Assembly (NCBI RefSeq): GCF_003576645.1
Contig: NC_044919.1
Location: 15,066,412-15,130,411, forward strand
Length of the DNA stretch: 64,000 nucleotides
Source: Ipomoea triloba
Lineage: Eukaryota > Streptophyta > Magnoliopsida > Solanales > Convolvulaceae
Reading direction: 5' to 3'
In this document: piece after piece, positions 1 to 10,993 of the stretch
How the letters are laid out: the number at the start of each line of letters is the position of its first letter
Position numbering within the stretch: the stretch's first letter is position 1
Program-made: the position numbers and the translations under genes
The notes under the pieces: generated by a model
Databases searched by the model: none
Told to the model about the DNA's origin: nothing
The model's input: the letters and a program-made list of their open reading frames with translations, nothing else

Positions 1-155
1 ATAATTTTGATTAAGAATTGACTGGGGACGGGGATTCTCCGTCCCTGCATAATGTTCCGCGGAGATGAGGACTATTTTCATTTCCATGACGAGACCGGGT
101 CGGGATTTTGGGGGACGAGGAATATGCTCTCCTCCCAGCCTCGTTGCTATCCCTA
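1..155. mobile_element. Right end of a GC-rich hAT-like nonautonomous element
   Basis: The window opens inside a repeat rich in runs of G and C that ends in TTGCTATCCCTA (144-155). The reverse complement, TAGGGATAGCAA, is the left terminus of the complete copy at 5540-6687, so this is the right end of the same family. The other end and its target duplication lie outside the window. Confidence 0.6.
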
Positions 156-409
156 GACTAGACATTACCAAATGGCTATAAATCTGTGTGTTCCGCCTGG
201 ATTTTTACCCAGGACTACACTGAAAAAGCTCAGAGAAATATGAATTAGCTATGAGAATTTGTTAAAACCAACTCTGTAAGCCGCCATGGCTCTCATGAGA
301 TTTTGATTCCAATCTGTTAACTTTATTTCTTAGCGTGTTATTCATCCAGCTGAAAAGTTAAGCCGTTAACAATGCACTACGGACAGGTAAAGGGTAATAC
401 AATTAATAC
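156..409. other. 3' flank of SCPL50, no gene seen
   Basis: About 250 bases follow the stop codon of the carboxypeptidase gene (transcribed leftward). This probably contains its 3' UTR. I see no coding region or repeat here. Confidence 0.5.
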
Positions 410-2704
410 TCAGAGTGCACCAATCAATTCGGAGGGCTTGGCATGAATGGATTCATTCCCAAACGACCCATTCTCCAACACCCAATTTTCTATCATGGCT
501 TGAGAATTCAGTGACTGATCAGTAGGGACCAAATGCCCAGCACCCAACACCACAACATGGCTCAAATTCCCCCACTTCTGCACATATCCTGCTAGCTCCT
601 CATTCACCCTCCAAATCTTTCTCTCCGCTACCAAAAACTCTCTAAGCCCCTCCCACTCCATCGTCTTGATCCACGCCTCGGTTGACACCACACCATCTCT
701 CAAGTCACACTGCCCCTGATACAACAACACCTTAGTGTTTTTCACCAAAAACTCCACCATATACCTGTCAAATAATTGAGATGTATAAAGTTGCAGAACA
801 GAGGTAGGTGTATTGAGATTGATGTTGTAACAACCCTAATAACAGACACGGGACAAAAAATTAAAAAAAGAACGAAGGAATATATATATATATATATATT
901 GCTGATGATTATGTTTTTTTTGTCTTGTTCATTACAAAGATTATCCTAAGCCCTTACTATAAGTGTGAAAGACTAGAAAGTAGTATCAAACAATAAATTA
1001 GAATCCCTATAAAATAGGATCTTTGACTAAGGTAAACAGAATTAATCAGCAGTAAACAATAATTAATTAATAATAATATAAAAATTACATTTTTTGTCCT
1101 CCAATTATACACGTATTACACACTTACACTTAATTATATACGTGATCAGTTTTAACCCCTAAGTTATGCGGGGGAGTATCAATTTTAATCTTTCAAAAAC
1201 TAAATTAACCACTTTATTAAGTGACAATTTAGTAGTAGAAATTATTATTGAAAGACAAAAATCATCATTTAATGCATAATTTAGAGGCTAAAATGACTAA
1301 GGATCTGTTTGGTAAATAATCAACCTATCGGTTAATTTTGGCTTATTTGACCACTATTAGTTGGTAAATAATAAGTTTTTTGTAACTCCAAAATGCTAAA
1401 ATTCAAAAGGCTACCCAAAGCAACCTTTTCAATTAGCTTTTTGAGAAAAGAAATTATACCAAACAGCTATCAGCTAATAGCTAATTTATCAACAAACAAC
1501 TTTCTACAATCAGCTAATGTTACCAACAAATCATAACACCTAACCCAAACAGCCAACCCAATCAGTTAACAGCCATTTACCAAACAGGGCCTAAGTTTGT
1601 AGTAAAATGATGAATGACTAAAAATACAATTTTTCTGGAATAATAAATCAGAATTATGTCAGTGCAAGAATACCTCACGCTCTTCATCACGTCCGAGTGG
1701 AGAGCCTGGTCGACCAAATCGCTGCAAGTCTCGAAACTAATGTTTTCCTTAGCTTTCAATAGCCTCTTGATCTCCACGCTGCTCAGTAATTTAGCCACCA
1801 ACTCATCTTCGTAGGGCGTTTGCCGTCTAAAATCGTACAAAGTTGCTAGTCCGGTCATGTTTTGCAACGCCCTCAAGATCGCTGTCCGAGCGCTCACGGC
1901 CGCGCTCCAATTCCCCCTCTCGGTTAGCCCAACCGCCACCTCTTGGAGCTTCTCCAATTGGGTCTTTTGGTTGTCATTGATCAACCCCAGATTATAGGCG
2001 TTAATGGCGTGAGTAGCCACTTGAGCCACCGGGTGAGTCAACCCGTTCCCAATGGCAACACCGGCCAAATTCACCCTGCTCGACGGCGCCAAATAAGCGT
2101 TCTTCTTCAGGGTATAATACCCAATTGCCGGCACATATTTCCCGGCATAACTCTCGCCGGTGATGTAAATTGGGCGCGCCTTGAACGAAGCATCGGACGC
2201 TATGAACTTCTTAATCGCGATGAAAAGATGCTTCGCAACATCGAGTTCGTTCCTCGGGATTTCTTCGGGAGTCGAGGCGATGCTAAACCCAGCTCCAATG
2301 GGGTTATCCAGAAAAAGAAGCCCAAATATGCGATTCCAAGACCCAGGGTTGGGATCTAAGGAAATCTGTTCTGAGTTTTTCCCCTTAGAAGAAGAAGAAG
2401 AGACTCGCCAAGGGCCCAGCTCGTAGAAGTTGCCGAGCATGGAGGAGCAGCCGGGGCCGCCTTGAAGCCAGATCAGAATCGGAGTCTTGGAGAGAGGAAA
2501 AATGGGTTTCTGGGCTTCGTAATAAGTGTAGAAAATGGCGGAGCCGGTAGAAGAGTTCACCGTAAGGTAGCCGGACTTGGTGGGAAGGGCTTCTTGAGGG
2601 AAGGGAGTGGGTGAATCGGCGAATGATTTGCAAGACAAGTATTCAAAAACAGAGAAGAAAAGGAGGTTGAAAAAGAGTGTATGGATAAGGGATTTGGATG
2701 CCAT
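410..2704 (-). CDS. SCPL50: Serine carboxypeptidase-like protein, SCPL50 type (2 exons)
   Basis: The coding sequence joins exon 1 (2704-1674) to exon 2 (764-410) across a GT-AG intron (1673-765). An arginine codon is split at the junction and the product is 461 residues. Residues 1-29 form a hydrophobic signal peptide, so the enzyme is probably secreted or vacuolar. Peptidase family S10 motifs are all visible: QGGPGCSS (81-88), GESYAG with the nucleophile Ser185, Asp364 in YQGQCDL and His421 in GAGHLVP. The catalytic triad is therefore complete. The family hydrolyses C-terminal peptide bonds, and some SCPL members act as acyltransferases instead; the substrate here is unknown. The length fits Arabidopsis SCPL50, which is near 444 residues. 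The ATG at 2704 is the first before the signal peptide. The intron carries a MITE and an AT microsatellite (about 877-898). Confidence 0.93.
1301..1591. mobile_element. Tourist/PIF-Harbinger-type MITE in the SCPL50 intron
   Basis: This 291-bp element has inverted ends GGATCTGTTTGGTAAAT and ATTTACCAAACAGGGCC. It is flanked by a perfect 3-bp TAA duplication (1298-1300 and 1592-1594), the target preference of PIF/Harbinger MITEs. The reverse complement aligns along its whole length with the element at 32483-32747. It has no coding capacity. Confidence 0.85.
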
Positions 2705-2926
2705 TGATGGATGCGAGCGGAGAAGGAAATAGGAAGCAGAGCAGTTGGCACTAGACCACTAGTGGCAACTAAAATTCATAGTTGACTTCAAAGGTGTATA
2801 CATAGTACAAGAAGACTGACAATTGAAGATACAAAATAATTGCTGATAGAACCGAGGTTTGCCGTGCAGACACGATTCCTATCCATCCAAAATACCAATC
2901 AGAAAAAGTTAATTTCCAGATGAGTT
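2705..2926. other. Upstream region of SCPL50
   Basis: About 220 bases lie between the SCPL50 start codon and the hAT-like element at 2935. This must hold its 5' UTR and proximal promoter. I could not pick out a convincing TATA box. Confidence 0.4.
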
Positions 2927-2934
2927 AATATACT

Positions 2935-3219
2935 TAGGCGGTTAGCGAACAGAGCTTTCGACACGACAAACTACTCGTGTTTGAGCTCGGTAACCGTTCG
3001 ATTATATTCGTTTATTAAGGTAAACGAACATTAACAAACAAAATTTAGAGCTCGGTTAATAAACGAACAGAGTCTGAACAGTGGCAGGCTCGTTTGCTAA
3101 GTGTTCGCGAACAAACTCGTTTGTGTTCGTTTAGTAGTGTTCACGGACAAGCTCGTTTGTGTTCATTTAGTAATGTTCGCGAACAAACTCGTTTAGTGTT
3201 CGTTTAATAATATTCGCGA

Positions 3220-3265
<46 letters not shown>

Positions 3266-3615
3266 TTGTGAACATAGATTATTTCTTGTTCCCGAACAAA
3301 TTGTGTTCATGAACATGTGCAAGTGTTTGGTTAGTAAGTGTTCACGAACGTGTTCATGAACGTAAATAGACATGTTTGTGAACGTGTTTGTTAACGTTTG
3401 CGGACATGTTCGTGAACGTGTTCGTTAACGTTAACAAACACGTTCATGAACATGTTTGCGAACGTTAACGAACACTAACGAACGCTTAACAAACGAACAC
3501 GAACAGGATTTTAAAAAACCTTAACAAACGAACACGAACACGAATACTCCAAAATCCTTAACAAACGAACACGAACAACCTCCGTTCGTTTATGTTCGAT
3601 TCGTTAACAGCCCTA
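2935..3615. mobile_element. hAT-like nonautonomous element built of GTTCG/CGAAC repeats
   Basis: The element starts TAGGCGGTTAGCGAAC and ends GTTAACAGCCCTA, imperfect inverted ends. A perfect 8-bp duplication AATATACT flanks it (2927-2934, 3616-3623), as expected for hAT elements. The interior is almost wholly short GTTCGTGAACG-like inverted motifs, plus an (AC)n(AT)n microsatellite around 3222-3266. There is no credible transposase; it would need an autonomous hAT in trans. Confidence 0.8.
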
Positions 3616-3684
3616 AATATACTTAGACTATGATGATTTTTCTCAATTCCCTTTAAATAAAGGGATAATTTGGTAATTGCAATA

Positions 3685-3694
3685 TTTCACCTCT
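3685..3694. repeat. LINE target-site duplication, left copy
   Basis: TTTCACCTCT directly precedes the T-rich run that represents the minus-strand poly(A) tail. The same ten bases recur at 8918-8927 at the other end of the LINE. Confidence 0.7.
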
Positions 3695-4019
3695 CTTTTT
3701 TTTTTTTTTTTTGGGGGGGGAGGGGAAAACTGGTACAATCACTAGCTAGTACTAACGAAAGCCATTCTAGCACGGCTGTTCTCCATAAAAGCGCAAACAT
3801 CATTCAGTATTTCAATGAACTCAATCCAATCGCAATTCTTCGTAGGAGCGATTTTGGCAAGTCAATCAGCTACCTCAGCTCATTGTAATCTCGATTGATC
3901 TGACAAAAAGCACCCACTGTTTAGAGCTCTACTCTTTACATATGTCCACCAATGTAGCACAGGGCCCTAAGGTTTGGGCCCTCTTATAATCTAATCAATC
4001 GCTTGTTTTGAGTCACTAA

Positions 4020-4280
4020 GGCAAATTATTGTGTGGACCATGGTCCACACAGCTATGTGGACCATAATCAAATGTACATTTTTAATGTACTAAATGTAAA
4101 TTATTTTTGTACTGAATGTACATTATTTTTATACTAATAAAATAATGTACATTTAGTACACAAATAATGTACATCCCCTGAATATAATGTACATTATTTT
4201 TATACTGAATGTACATTATTTTTATATTGAATGTGCATTATCTAATAGTATGGTCCACACAGCTGTGCCACACATGATTG
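4020..4280. mobile_element. Mutator-like MITE, GGCAAATTAT family, copy 1
   Basis: This 261-bp element begins GGCAAATTATTGTGTGGACC and ends ATGATTG. It is flanked by a perfect 9-bp duplication AGTCACTAA (4011-4019, 4281-4289), typical of Mutator elements. Just inside the left end is an 18-bp perfect palindrome, TGTGGACCATGGTCCACA. The interior is a run of near-repeats of AATGTACATTATTTTTATA. It splits the LINE RNase H domain. Confidence 0.85.
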
Positions 4281-4289
4281 AGTCACTAA

Positions 4290-4641
4290 GCACGTGAAGC
4301 TTCTTAATTCCCATGTTCCAAGCCCAAGTCAATCCAATGTAAATTGCCCAGAGTTCTCCTTTTGTTGCATTGTTAGTTTTTGTCATACAGCTAAATCCTC
4401 GAATTCACTCTCCCTTCGGGCTTCGTAGAACTCTTTCGCAGCCAGTGGGCATATGGGGAAGTGTGAATGAGGCGTCCACATGGATCGTAGTCCAACCTTC
4501 CTGAGTTTGGATCAGATCACTAAGTTTCCTTTGGTGCTGTCTAGCTGCGGTTGTACTGGTGAAGGCTCTTCTAGTCTCATCGATTGTCTCTCGTAGCCGA
4601 TCGATTTTGTTTTTGGTATCCCAGTCTTCCTCGTTAAACAC
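4290..4641 (-). pseudogene. LINE RNase H domain remnant
   Basis: The minus strand encodes a C-terminal linker followed by a VDASF segment (RNase H entry motif) and, after the frame at 4405, the stretch TKGELWAIYIGLTWAWNMGI and LHVLSDS. This matches the RNase H domain at the 3' end of plant L1 elements. The domain continues on the far side of the MITE at about 3960-4010. Frames do not join cleanly and the piece is inactive. Confidence 0.65.
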
Positions 4642-4799
4642 CTTGCATCTCCACTTCCATATCTACCATGCTATAAGAGCGAAGGTTTCGCCCCACTTTC
4701 CGTGGGCGTTACTGTGCAAGTTCAGGGTCATACCTAGACAGTTTGACACCCCTCCGATCCATCTCTTTTGTCTTGCTAGTTCTTTTATCATCTAGCTTA

Positions 4800-5500
4800 A
4801 TTTTTCAATACAAAGCACAAAGCAGGTAAGGTGAGATCAGGTCACCTTGTCAGAGACCTCTCGTAGGCTTGAACCAATCTAACCGATTTCCTTTCCAAAG
4901 AATTCCAAGCTTAGAAGTTTCCACACATTCCATGATGATGTTGGTCCAGTGTTCGTTGATTCCCACCTCCTTTATGGTTTGTTGGATGAAGTTCCAAGGA
5001 AGTCTATCATATACCTTCTCCAGATCAATTTTGATTACCATGACTTTTTGACCACTTCTTCTTGTTCTGATCCTATGGAGAAGTTCTTGGTAGGCAATAA
5101 TGTTATCGACAATTTGGCATCTTGGCACGAAATTGCTTTGCTCTTCCCCCACAACTCCTTCAAAAGGTCTTTCTGTCTATTGGTAAGGACCTTTGTAATG
5201 ACTTTGTATTTGACATTACAAAGGCTGATGGGTCTAAACTGATTGATTGTCCCCGATCTCGTGAGTTTAGGAACAAGTGAGATTAGAGTATCGTTCCAAT
5301 CTTTGTGCTTGTGAGCAGTAATAAAGAACTCATAGACCATCTTATAAAGATATTTACCAACTTGGGTCCATGCTTTTTGATAGAACCCAGCATGAAATTA
5401 AACCCATCCAGCCCAGGGGCTTTATATGGTGGCATGTCAAAGAGTGCATTCTTCACCTCTTCAGTCGTGACTTCCCTGTAGAATGAATTGAGAATATCAT
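4800..5500 (-). pseudogene. LINE reverse transcriptase remnant
   Basis: Two overlapping minus-strand frames show non-LTR RT motifs: LISLVPK, RPISLCNVKYKVITKVLTNR (RT motif 2), then VMVIKIDLEKVYDRLPW (motif A; the usual AYD is VYD), and WFKPTRGL leading into a GL-QGDLISPYLL motif. A frameshift separates the halves near 5150. The catalytic FADD block that should follow is not present. The upstream part of the RT lies beyond the 5540-6687 insertion. Confidence 0.8.
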
Positions 5501-5539
5501 TATTAATCTTAGGAAGAGGTTATGGACATACCTTTGGTC

Positions 5540-5740
5540 TAGGGATAGCAATTCAACCCGCCCCCGACGGGGAAAACCGATCCCCGCCCCGACGGGGGCG
5601 GGTTCGGGGAATTAATTCGGGGAACGGGGGCGGGGATGGGGAGGAATTCCTAATCCCCGCCGGGGACGGGGACGGGGAAGGTATCCCCCGCCCCGACCCT
5701 GACCCCGATCCCCGATCCCCGCCCCTTCCCCGATTCCCCG

Positions 5741-5771
<31 letters not shown>

Positions 5772-6687
5772 CGAATTATATATTCAAACTAGTTCTTTGT
5801 TTAGGACTTTAGTTGCCTAGTTCTTTCACTTCTTTGTTTATAAATTTCCCTAATATTTGTCAGCTAGTTTATGGTAAATGTTACGTATTATACTATTTGG
5901 CAGACCACCTTCATGAATCATGATATATATAGATTTCAAAGGCTTAATTAAATGTTATTATGATTATCAATTTTGCATATTTACTTAATAAAATGTAGGT
6001 TTATTACATAGTTTGCAGATTTACTTAGTTTGCAGATTACATAGTTCAGTTTGCAGATTTACTTAGTTTTGATTTTTTTAAAGTGAAATAACTTAATAAA
6101 ATGTAGGTTGTTATGAATTATAAATTGAATAAGGAATAAAAATAATCAGTGACTATTATTAGTTTATTTATTACACTCCAAAATATCCTGGAAAACTAGA
6201 AAGAATTTATTTGTTGGACATGAATAACATGATGAGAAATAAGCACTGGAAAATTGAAAATGATGAGAAATAAGCACTGGAAAATTGAAAATAAACTAGC
6301 AGTGGAAAATTGGAAATAAACTAGTAGTGGAAATAAAGTAATAAACTAGTAGAAATACCTTTAATTGTTTATATTGAAATAAACTAGTAGAAATACCTTG
6401 TATTTGATGTCTATATGTTATCATTTAATAAATATTTAAACATTTACAGTAAACTAATTCTCTTTTACGATAACAATATAATTTTTTCATAATATTAGTT
6501 TCTTGGTTAAATTGATATAATTCAAAAAAAATTCCCGCGGAATTCCCCGTCCCCGAAAGATCCCCGCAGGGACTGGGATGGGGAATGGGAATAATTCCCC
6601 ATCCCCGCCTGGGAACGGGGCGGGGACGAAAAATGGGGAAAGATTTCGGGGACGGGGACCCCATTCCCCGCCACGTTGACATTCCTA
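5540..6687. mobile_element. hAT-like nonautonomous element with G/C-run ends
   Basis: This 1148-bp element has ends TAGGGATAGCAA and TTGACATTCCTA and a perfect 8-bp duplication CTTTGGTC (5532-5539, 6688-6695). About 200 bp at each end are extremely GC-rich strings of CCCCG/CGGGG, while the centre is AT-rich with an (AT)n tract near 5744-5771 and a 31-bp tandem repeat around 6224-6287. There is no transposase. The same family ends at position 155 and probably at about 28833. Confidence 0.85.
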
Positions 6688-6762
6688 CTTTGGTCGTAGC
6701 TATCCTTCTTTGTAAATAAGCTTAAGAAATGGGACTGGATTATATTCGCCATTTCATCCTCG

Positions 6763-7560
6763 TCAGCAATCCCTGTTTCTCAGGCCCATAATTTTAGTGC
6801 TAGCTTGCCTAATTTTGGTGATAGCATGGTAGTACTTTGTATTCCGATTGTCCGAAGCTATCCAATCGTCCCGAGATCTTTGGAACCAAGCCAGCTCCTC
6901 CAGGTACAGAATTTCATCAAAATCTTTTTTCAACTTTTTCTCTAGTTTAATCAAACCCCCATTCCTTTTGTGATCAAGTTTACGCTGGATTCCATCTAAC
7001 CTGGCAAGCGTTCTCCTTTTTCTTTTTTCCAAATCACCTATAGCACTTTTGATCCATTTACATAGGGTCTCTCTGGTTCTATCCAACTTGGCATCGAAAG
7101 AATCTGTGTGGTTATTGTTCCACACTTTGTTATTCAAGGGATCGAAATCTTTGTGAGCAGCCCATATCACCTGGAATTGGAATCTTCTGGCATTGGTTAT
7201 TTTCTTTGTTCCCTCCAAGTTCAGTATAAGAGGATTATGATTAGAAGTAGAGCTGGGGAGGTGTGTTACCACTAAATTAGAGAAGTAATCAAGCCATTGT
7301 TCACAACGATCCAATCTTGCCGCCTTTTCCAAGTAAAGCATGGTCCATTAAATCCAAGATCAACCAACCCTTCTTCGTTAATCCATCTATTGAAATCTTT
7401 GCTACGTTTATCATTGAAAGAATTAGGGCAGCTGACTTCTTCGCTATTCATAACCGCGTTAAGATCCCCCATCGCAATCCAACGGGTCGTAATGTTACAC
7501 TCTACACTGTTAAGAGCATTCCAAAGTTTGCGTCTTAGCGCGAGATTTGGGCCGCCATAA
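6763..7560 (-). pseudogene. LINE endonuclease C-terminus and RT N-terminus remnant
   Basis: One frame encodes MGDLNAVMNSEE followed by WINEEGLVDLGFNGPCFTWK, the GDxN and late motifs of the LINE endonuclease. After a frameshift near 7300 the next frame shows ARLDRCEQWL and SSTSNHNPLILNL, the SDHxP-like end of the endonuclease with N in place of D, then a basic linker that precedes the RT, including WFQRSRDDWIASDNRNTKYY. The family is plant L1 ORF2. Confidence 0.8.
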
Positions 7561-7657
7561 ACCAGTGCAATATTCCACTTAGTTTTATCCGTGTTCGTGA
7601 GGTACTAGCTCCATGCCCAGATTCGTTTTGATGATTTGCGATTGCATGTTTATTCCC

Positions 7658-8389
7658 AACTGCACCACGGTGCACATAGCAATGTGCACCACGTACGTAA
7701 AACGACGTCGTTTCGGTGTTAGTAGACGCGGACGCGAATGACTCAGGGAATTCATTATCATACACATAATCATTATCTATAATACACAGAACGTTTGCCT
7801 AGAATACACAGAATGTTTGCCCAGAATACACAGAATATTGACACAAAATACACAGATGTTAGTGGACGCGAATGACTCCAGGGAATTCATTATCTATAAT
7901 ACACATAATCATTATATAGAATACACAGAACATTTGCCTAGAATACACAGAATGTTTGCCCATAATACACAGAATATTGATGCAAAATACACAGAACTCA
8001 TCCTCCTAACATTCGAATGAACAAACACATCACAATTTGTGTTATAACATGAATACACATAATAGTTACACAAAATACACAGAAATCATCCTCCTAAACA
8101 TTCGAATGCACAAACACATCATAACATGTGTTACTAACATGAAATCACAACATGTGTTACTAACATGAATACACATAATGATTGCCTATAATACACAGAA
8201 CAGTTGCCTAGAATACACAGAATGATTGCCTGGAATACACAGAATATTAACATAAATACAGAGACCGGCCGAAACGGAAAACGTGATTTCCAAAAAAAAC
8301 GAACGATTAGTTTACAATGCTCAAAACGACGTCGTTTAGATACGTGGTGCATATTGCTATGTGCACCGTGGTGCACAATATAATTTGCC
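7658..8389. mobile_element. Mutator-like MITE, GGCAAATTAT family, copy 2 (left tip lost)
   Basis: The right end is ATAATTTGCC, and a perfect 9-bp duplication TTTATTCCC flanks it (7649-7657, 8390-8398). The left end starts AACTGCACCACGG and lacks the GGCAAATTAT tip. Near both ends are GTGCACC/GGTGCAC hairpins and a 14-bp AAACGACGTCGTTT palindrome. The centre is many degenerate copies of AATACACAGAATG, arranged in larger direct repeats. It lies in the ORF1/endonuclease part of the LINE. Confidence 0.8.
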
Positions 8390-8399
8390 TTTATTCCCA

Positions 8400-8870
8400 C
8401 TTGTAGCTTGTTTCTCATTTTGGATTTGCTTTTCAGACACTTGGACTTAAGATCCCTTTCCTTTTCCTTTGAGATTCTGTTTTCTTGCAACCTCATTGTC
8501 TCTCGAATTTCCTTCTTCACTCACGTTCCCAGTTTCTATGCGTAATTCCATATTATCCTCATTAGCATTGTCTATAAGAATCTCGAACCTTGAACCTGAT
8601 GTGTCCCCTTGGTTAGTTCCTCTAGAATTACCAGATTGAATTCCTTGATTGCCTTGAGTTTTCAAGAGGAAGTTCAAATCAAAGTATTCAAGAGGGAGGT
8701 CATGGAATCTTACCCATACAAGCACCCCTTTCGTTTTCTAAGTTTTTGGATCAAAGTTTGGCCTCCAATCTTGAACAATCAGGTAATGATCCATAAGATA
8801 GTTTATAATCAGGTAACAATCACGTCTGCCCATTCACCTTTTCTTTATAAGATAGTTTGCTTCCCTGATA
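8400..8870 (-). pseudogene. LINE ORF1 DUF4283 domain remnant
   Basis: Minus-strand codons around 8790-8670 read VQDWRPNFDP and VLVWVRFHDLPLEYFD, a hallmark of the DUF4283 domain found in plant LINE ORF1 and related proteins. The following region is polar and basic. Stops upstream show it is broken, and the domain start is missing because the element is 5' truncated. Confidence 0.7.
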
Positions 8871-8927
8871 CGCTCCTATAGAGCACTTTTTCTCTCTTCG
8901 CCTCTTCTAATTCAACTTTTCACCTCT

Positions 8928-9397
8928 TTCATTTACTACTTGCAAAGAAACACCTAAATCCCTGAGTTTGATACCCTGTAGTAGTATTATCTATCAATAA
9001 ACAAATGAAAATAATTTATATCCCTCACAAATATGTCAATTTATCAATGCCACCTCTAAATTATTAATGGTGTAAATGTTACCTCTCAGATTTTAAAACG
9101 TGATATATATGGCCCGTCCCCTAATAGGAAGGACTAACATTGTTGTCGGAATAAAAACAAGCGAAAAAAGATAAAAACAAGTCAAAAAAGAAAAAGTGAG
9201 GAAAAAATGTGGTATTCAAACAAAGAAAATGGCAAGTAATAACATTTACATCACTAATAATTCAAGAGCAAAACAATATATGTCACGCTTTAAAAATTGA
9301 GGGACAACAATTACACCAATAATTCATGAATGACATTGATAATTGGCATATTTGTGAAGGATATAAATTAGAATTTTCCCATTAATAAATGTTTCAG
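8928..9397. other. AT-rich spacer without a gene
   Basis: AT-rich sequence between the LINE and the GatB exon. No open frame of note, RNA gene or clear repeat was found. Confidence 0.5.
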
Positions 9398-9596
9398 ATT
9401 ACAGAGTTTTTCGATGCAACAATTGCTAAGAGGTGCAGATGTAAAACATGTTACTAATTGGATGATGGGTGACATAGCTGCATATTTGAGCAAGGAAAAG
9501 TTATCCATCAATGAGATTAAACTTAATCCTCAAGAACTCAGTGAGCTCATTTCTGCAATCAAAGAGGGGACTATCAGTAGAAAGATTGGGAAAGAG
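9398..9596 (+). pseudogene. GATB: Isolated exon of glutamyl-tRNA(Gln) amidotransferase subunit B, frameshifted
   Basis: The plus strand encodes [11 protein letters not shown], then after one extra base at 9431 the frame continues [19 protein letters not shown] and [17 protein letters not shown], ending KIGKE. This is the C-terminal part of GatB, which in plants helps form Gln-tRNA(Gln) in organelles by transamidation. A consensus acceptor (TTTCAG, ending 9397) and a donor (GAG|GTACAT at 9597) flank it, so this is one exon with its intron edges. I see no other GatB exon nearby. The single-base insertion and the isolation argue for a DNA-mediated duplicate that is now dead. A full gene with very long introns is less likely. 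Confidence 0.75.
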
Positions 9597-9946
9597 GTAC
9601 ATATATAGTTGGCATGTTTGTGAATGTTCTAGCATTCTCTAACTTGCCTTAATCTTATTAATCTTGAGATTTTTTATTTTTATTTTTTGTTGATAGCCAT
9701 AGCCATAGCCATCTACTTCTACTTGTCCTTATATCACACAGTATAATTGGAATACTTTGAATATAATAATGAATGCATATTTCTGGATGCTGCTTAAGAA
9801 AAATGGGCAGACTATTTATTTATTTAAACGAGTTTTTTTTCACTTTTGATCATTTGACTTTATATGTCCTATCAAATTGAATTCATGACTTTTATTTCAG
9901 ACATAATACAGACATAATACGTGCTTAACTTCAAGTTTTTTTGGAG
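9597..9946. other. Spacer after the GatB exon
   Basis: AT-rich sequence, possibly old intron of the GatB gene copy. No further GatB exon could be read here. Confidence 0.4.
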
Positions 9947-10961
9947 AAAAGTGTCAAATTGGCCCCCTAAGGCGGATGGATAGTGCAATTAGGCCCCCTA
10001 ACTGAAAAAAGTTCCATTCAAGCTCCTAAACCGGCAAAAAAGTGCAATTGAGTCCTAAATGATTTGTTTATCAGGTCAAATTCAGTTAGGGGGCCAAATT
10101 GCACTATCCACCCAGCTTACGGGGCTAATTTGACACTTTTTTCATTTTTTATTTTATTTTTCAAAACAATTATTTTTATTTATTTAAGTTAAAAATATTA
10201 GTTATTATAAATAAAAAAAATTAAAAATAAAATTAAAAAACAACCACCAACCGTTTAATTAATTTGTAGAATTCGTCCCCAAGTCTTGGCCATACGCATT
10301 TTTTGTTCCTAAATTATAACTGATGTTGCACTTTTTGTCCCTTTATTAATAAAACATTAGGGATGAAATTTACAATTTTAGTATAACTCACGGACGAAAA
10401 GTGAACATGACCAGCACTCTTGGACGAATTGTATGTTTGCATTGCATTTTTCGTTCTTTTGTGCTCACTTCTCCTTTAGAGACGAAAAGTGTAATTTTTT
10501 ATTTTTTGTTTTTTTTTTTAAAATTATTTAAAATAATTATTTTAAAATTATTTAAAATAATTTTACAAAACTTTTTTAATAATATAAAAACAATTATTTA
10601 AATAATGTTTTTGAAAAAAAAAACAAAGAAAAAAAAATCGGCAATCCCCAGTTGGGATTGCCGACTTTTGTTTTGTTTTGTTTTTGTTTTTTTTTTTTGG
10701 TTTTTTATAAAAAAATATTTAAAAATTATTAAAATTAAATAATTTATAGAATACAAATTAATTTGACATTATGACCAAATGTGATACAAATTACAAAGTT
10801 TTGCACTTAATTTTAGTTTAAGGAGTAGTAACATGATAAACAAGTCATTTAGGACTCAATTGCATTTTTTTGCCGGTTTAGGGGGTTTGAATGAAGTGTT
10901 TTTCAGTTAGGGGGCCTAATTGTACTATCCACCCCATTTAAGGGGCCAATTTGACACTTTT
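9947..10961. repeat. Cluster of long-inverted-repeat MITE arms
   Basis: AAAAGTGTCAAATTGG (9947) to 10142 is nearly palindromic, and its left arm also matches the reverse complement of 10848-10961 over about 110 bp. Between them are a second pair of inverted arms (about 10268-10493, GACGAAAAGTG type) and a perfect 11-bp hairpin TCGGCAATCCC/GGGATTGCCGA at about 10638-10665. The element boundaries and target duplications are not clear. No protein is encoded. Confidence 0.6.

Positions 10962-10993
<32 letters not shown>

Larger units (their letters stand above)
3695..8917 (-). mobile_element. 5'-truncated L1-type LINE with three nested insertions
   Basis: The element reads right to left: DUF4283-type ORF1 domain, apurinic-type endonuclease, reverse transcriptase, RNase H, then a poly(A) tail seen as a T run near 3695-3711. 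The 10-bp duplication TTTCACCTCT flanks it (3685-3694, 8918-8927). The 5' end starts inside the DUF4283 domain, so the copy is 5' truncated, as is usual for target-primed integration. Part of the RT, including the expected FADD active-site motif, appears deleted between about 4800 and 4640. Three later elements interrupt it at 4020-4280, 5540-6687 and 7658-8389. All reading frames are broken and it cannot be autonomous. Confidence 0.85.

Noticed and set aside
1943..2633. Open frames on both strands over SCPL50 exon 1
   Set aside because: Shadow frames of the carboxypeptidase exon, without family motifs.
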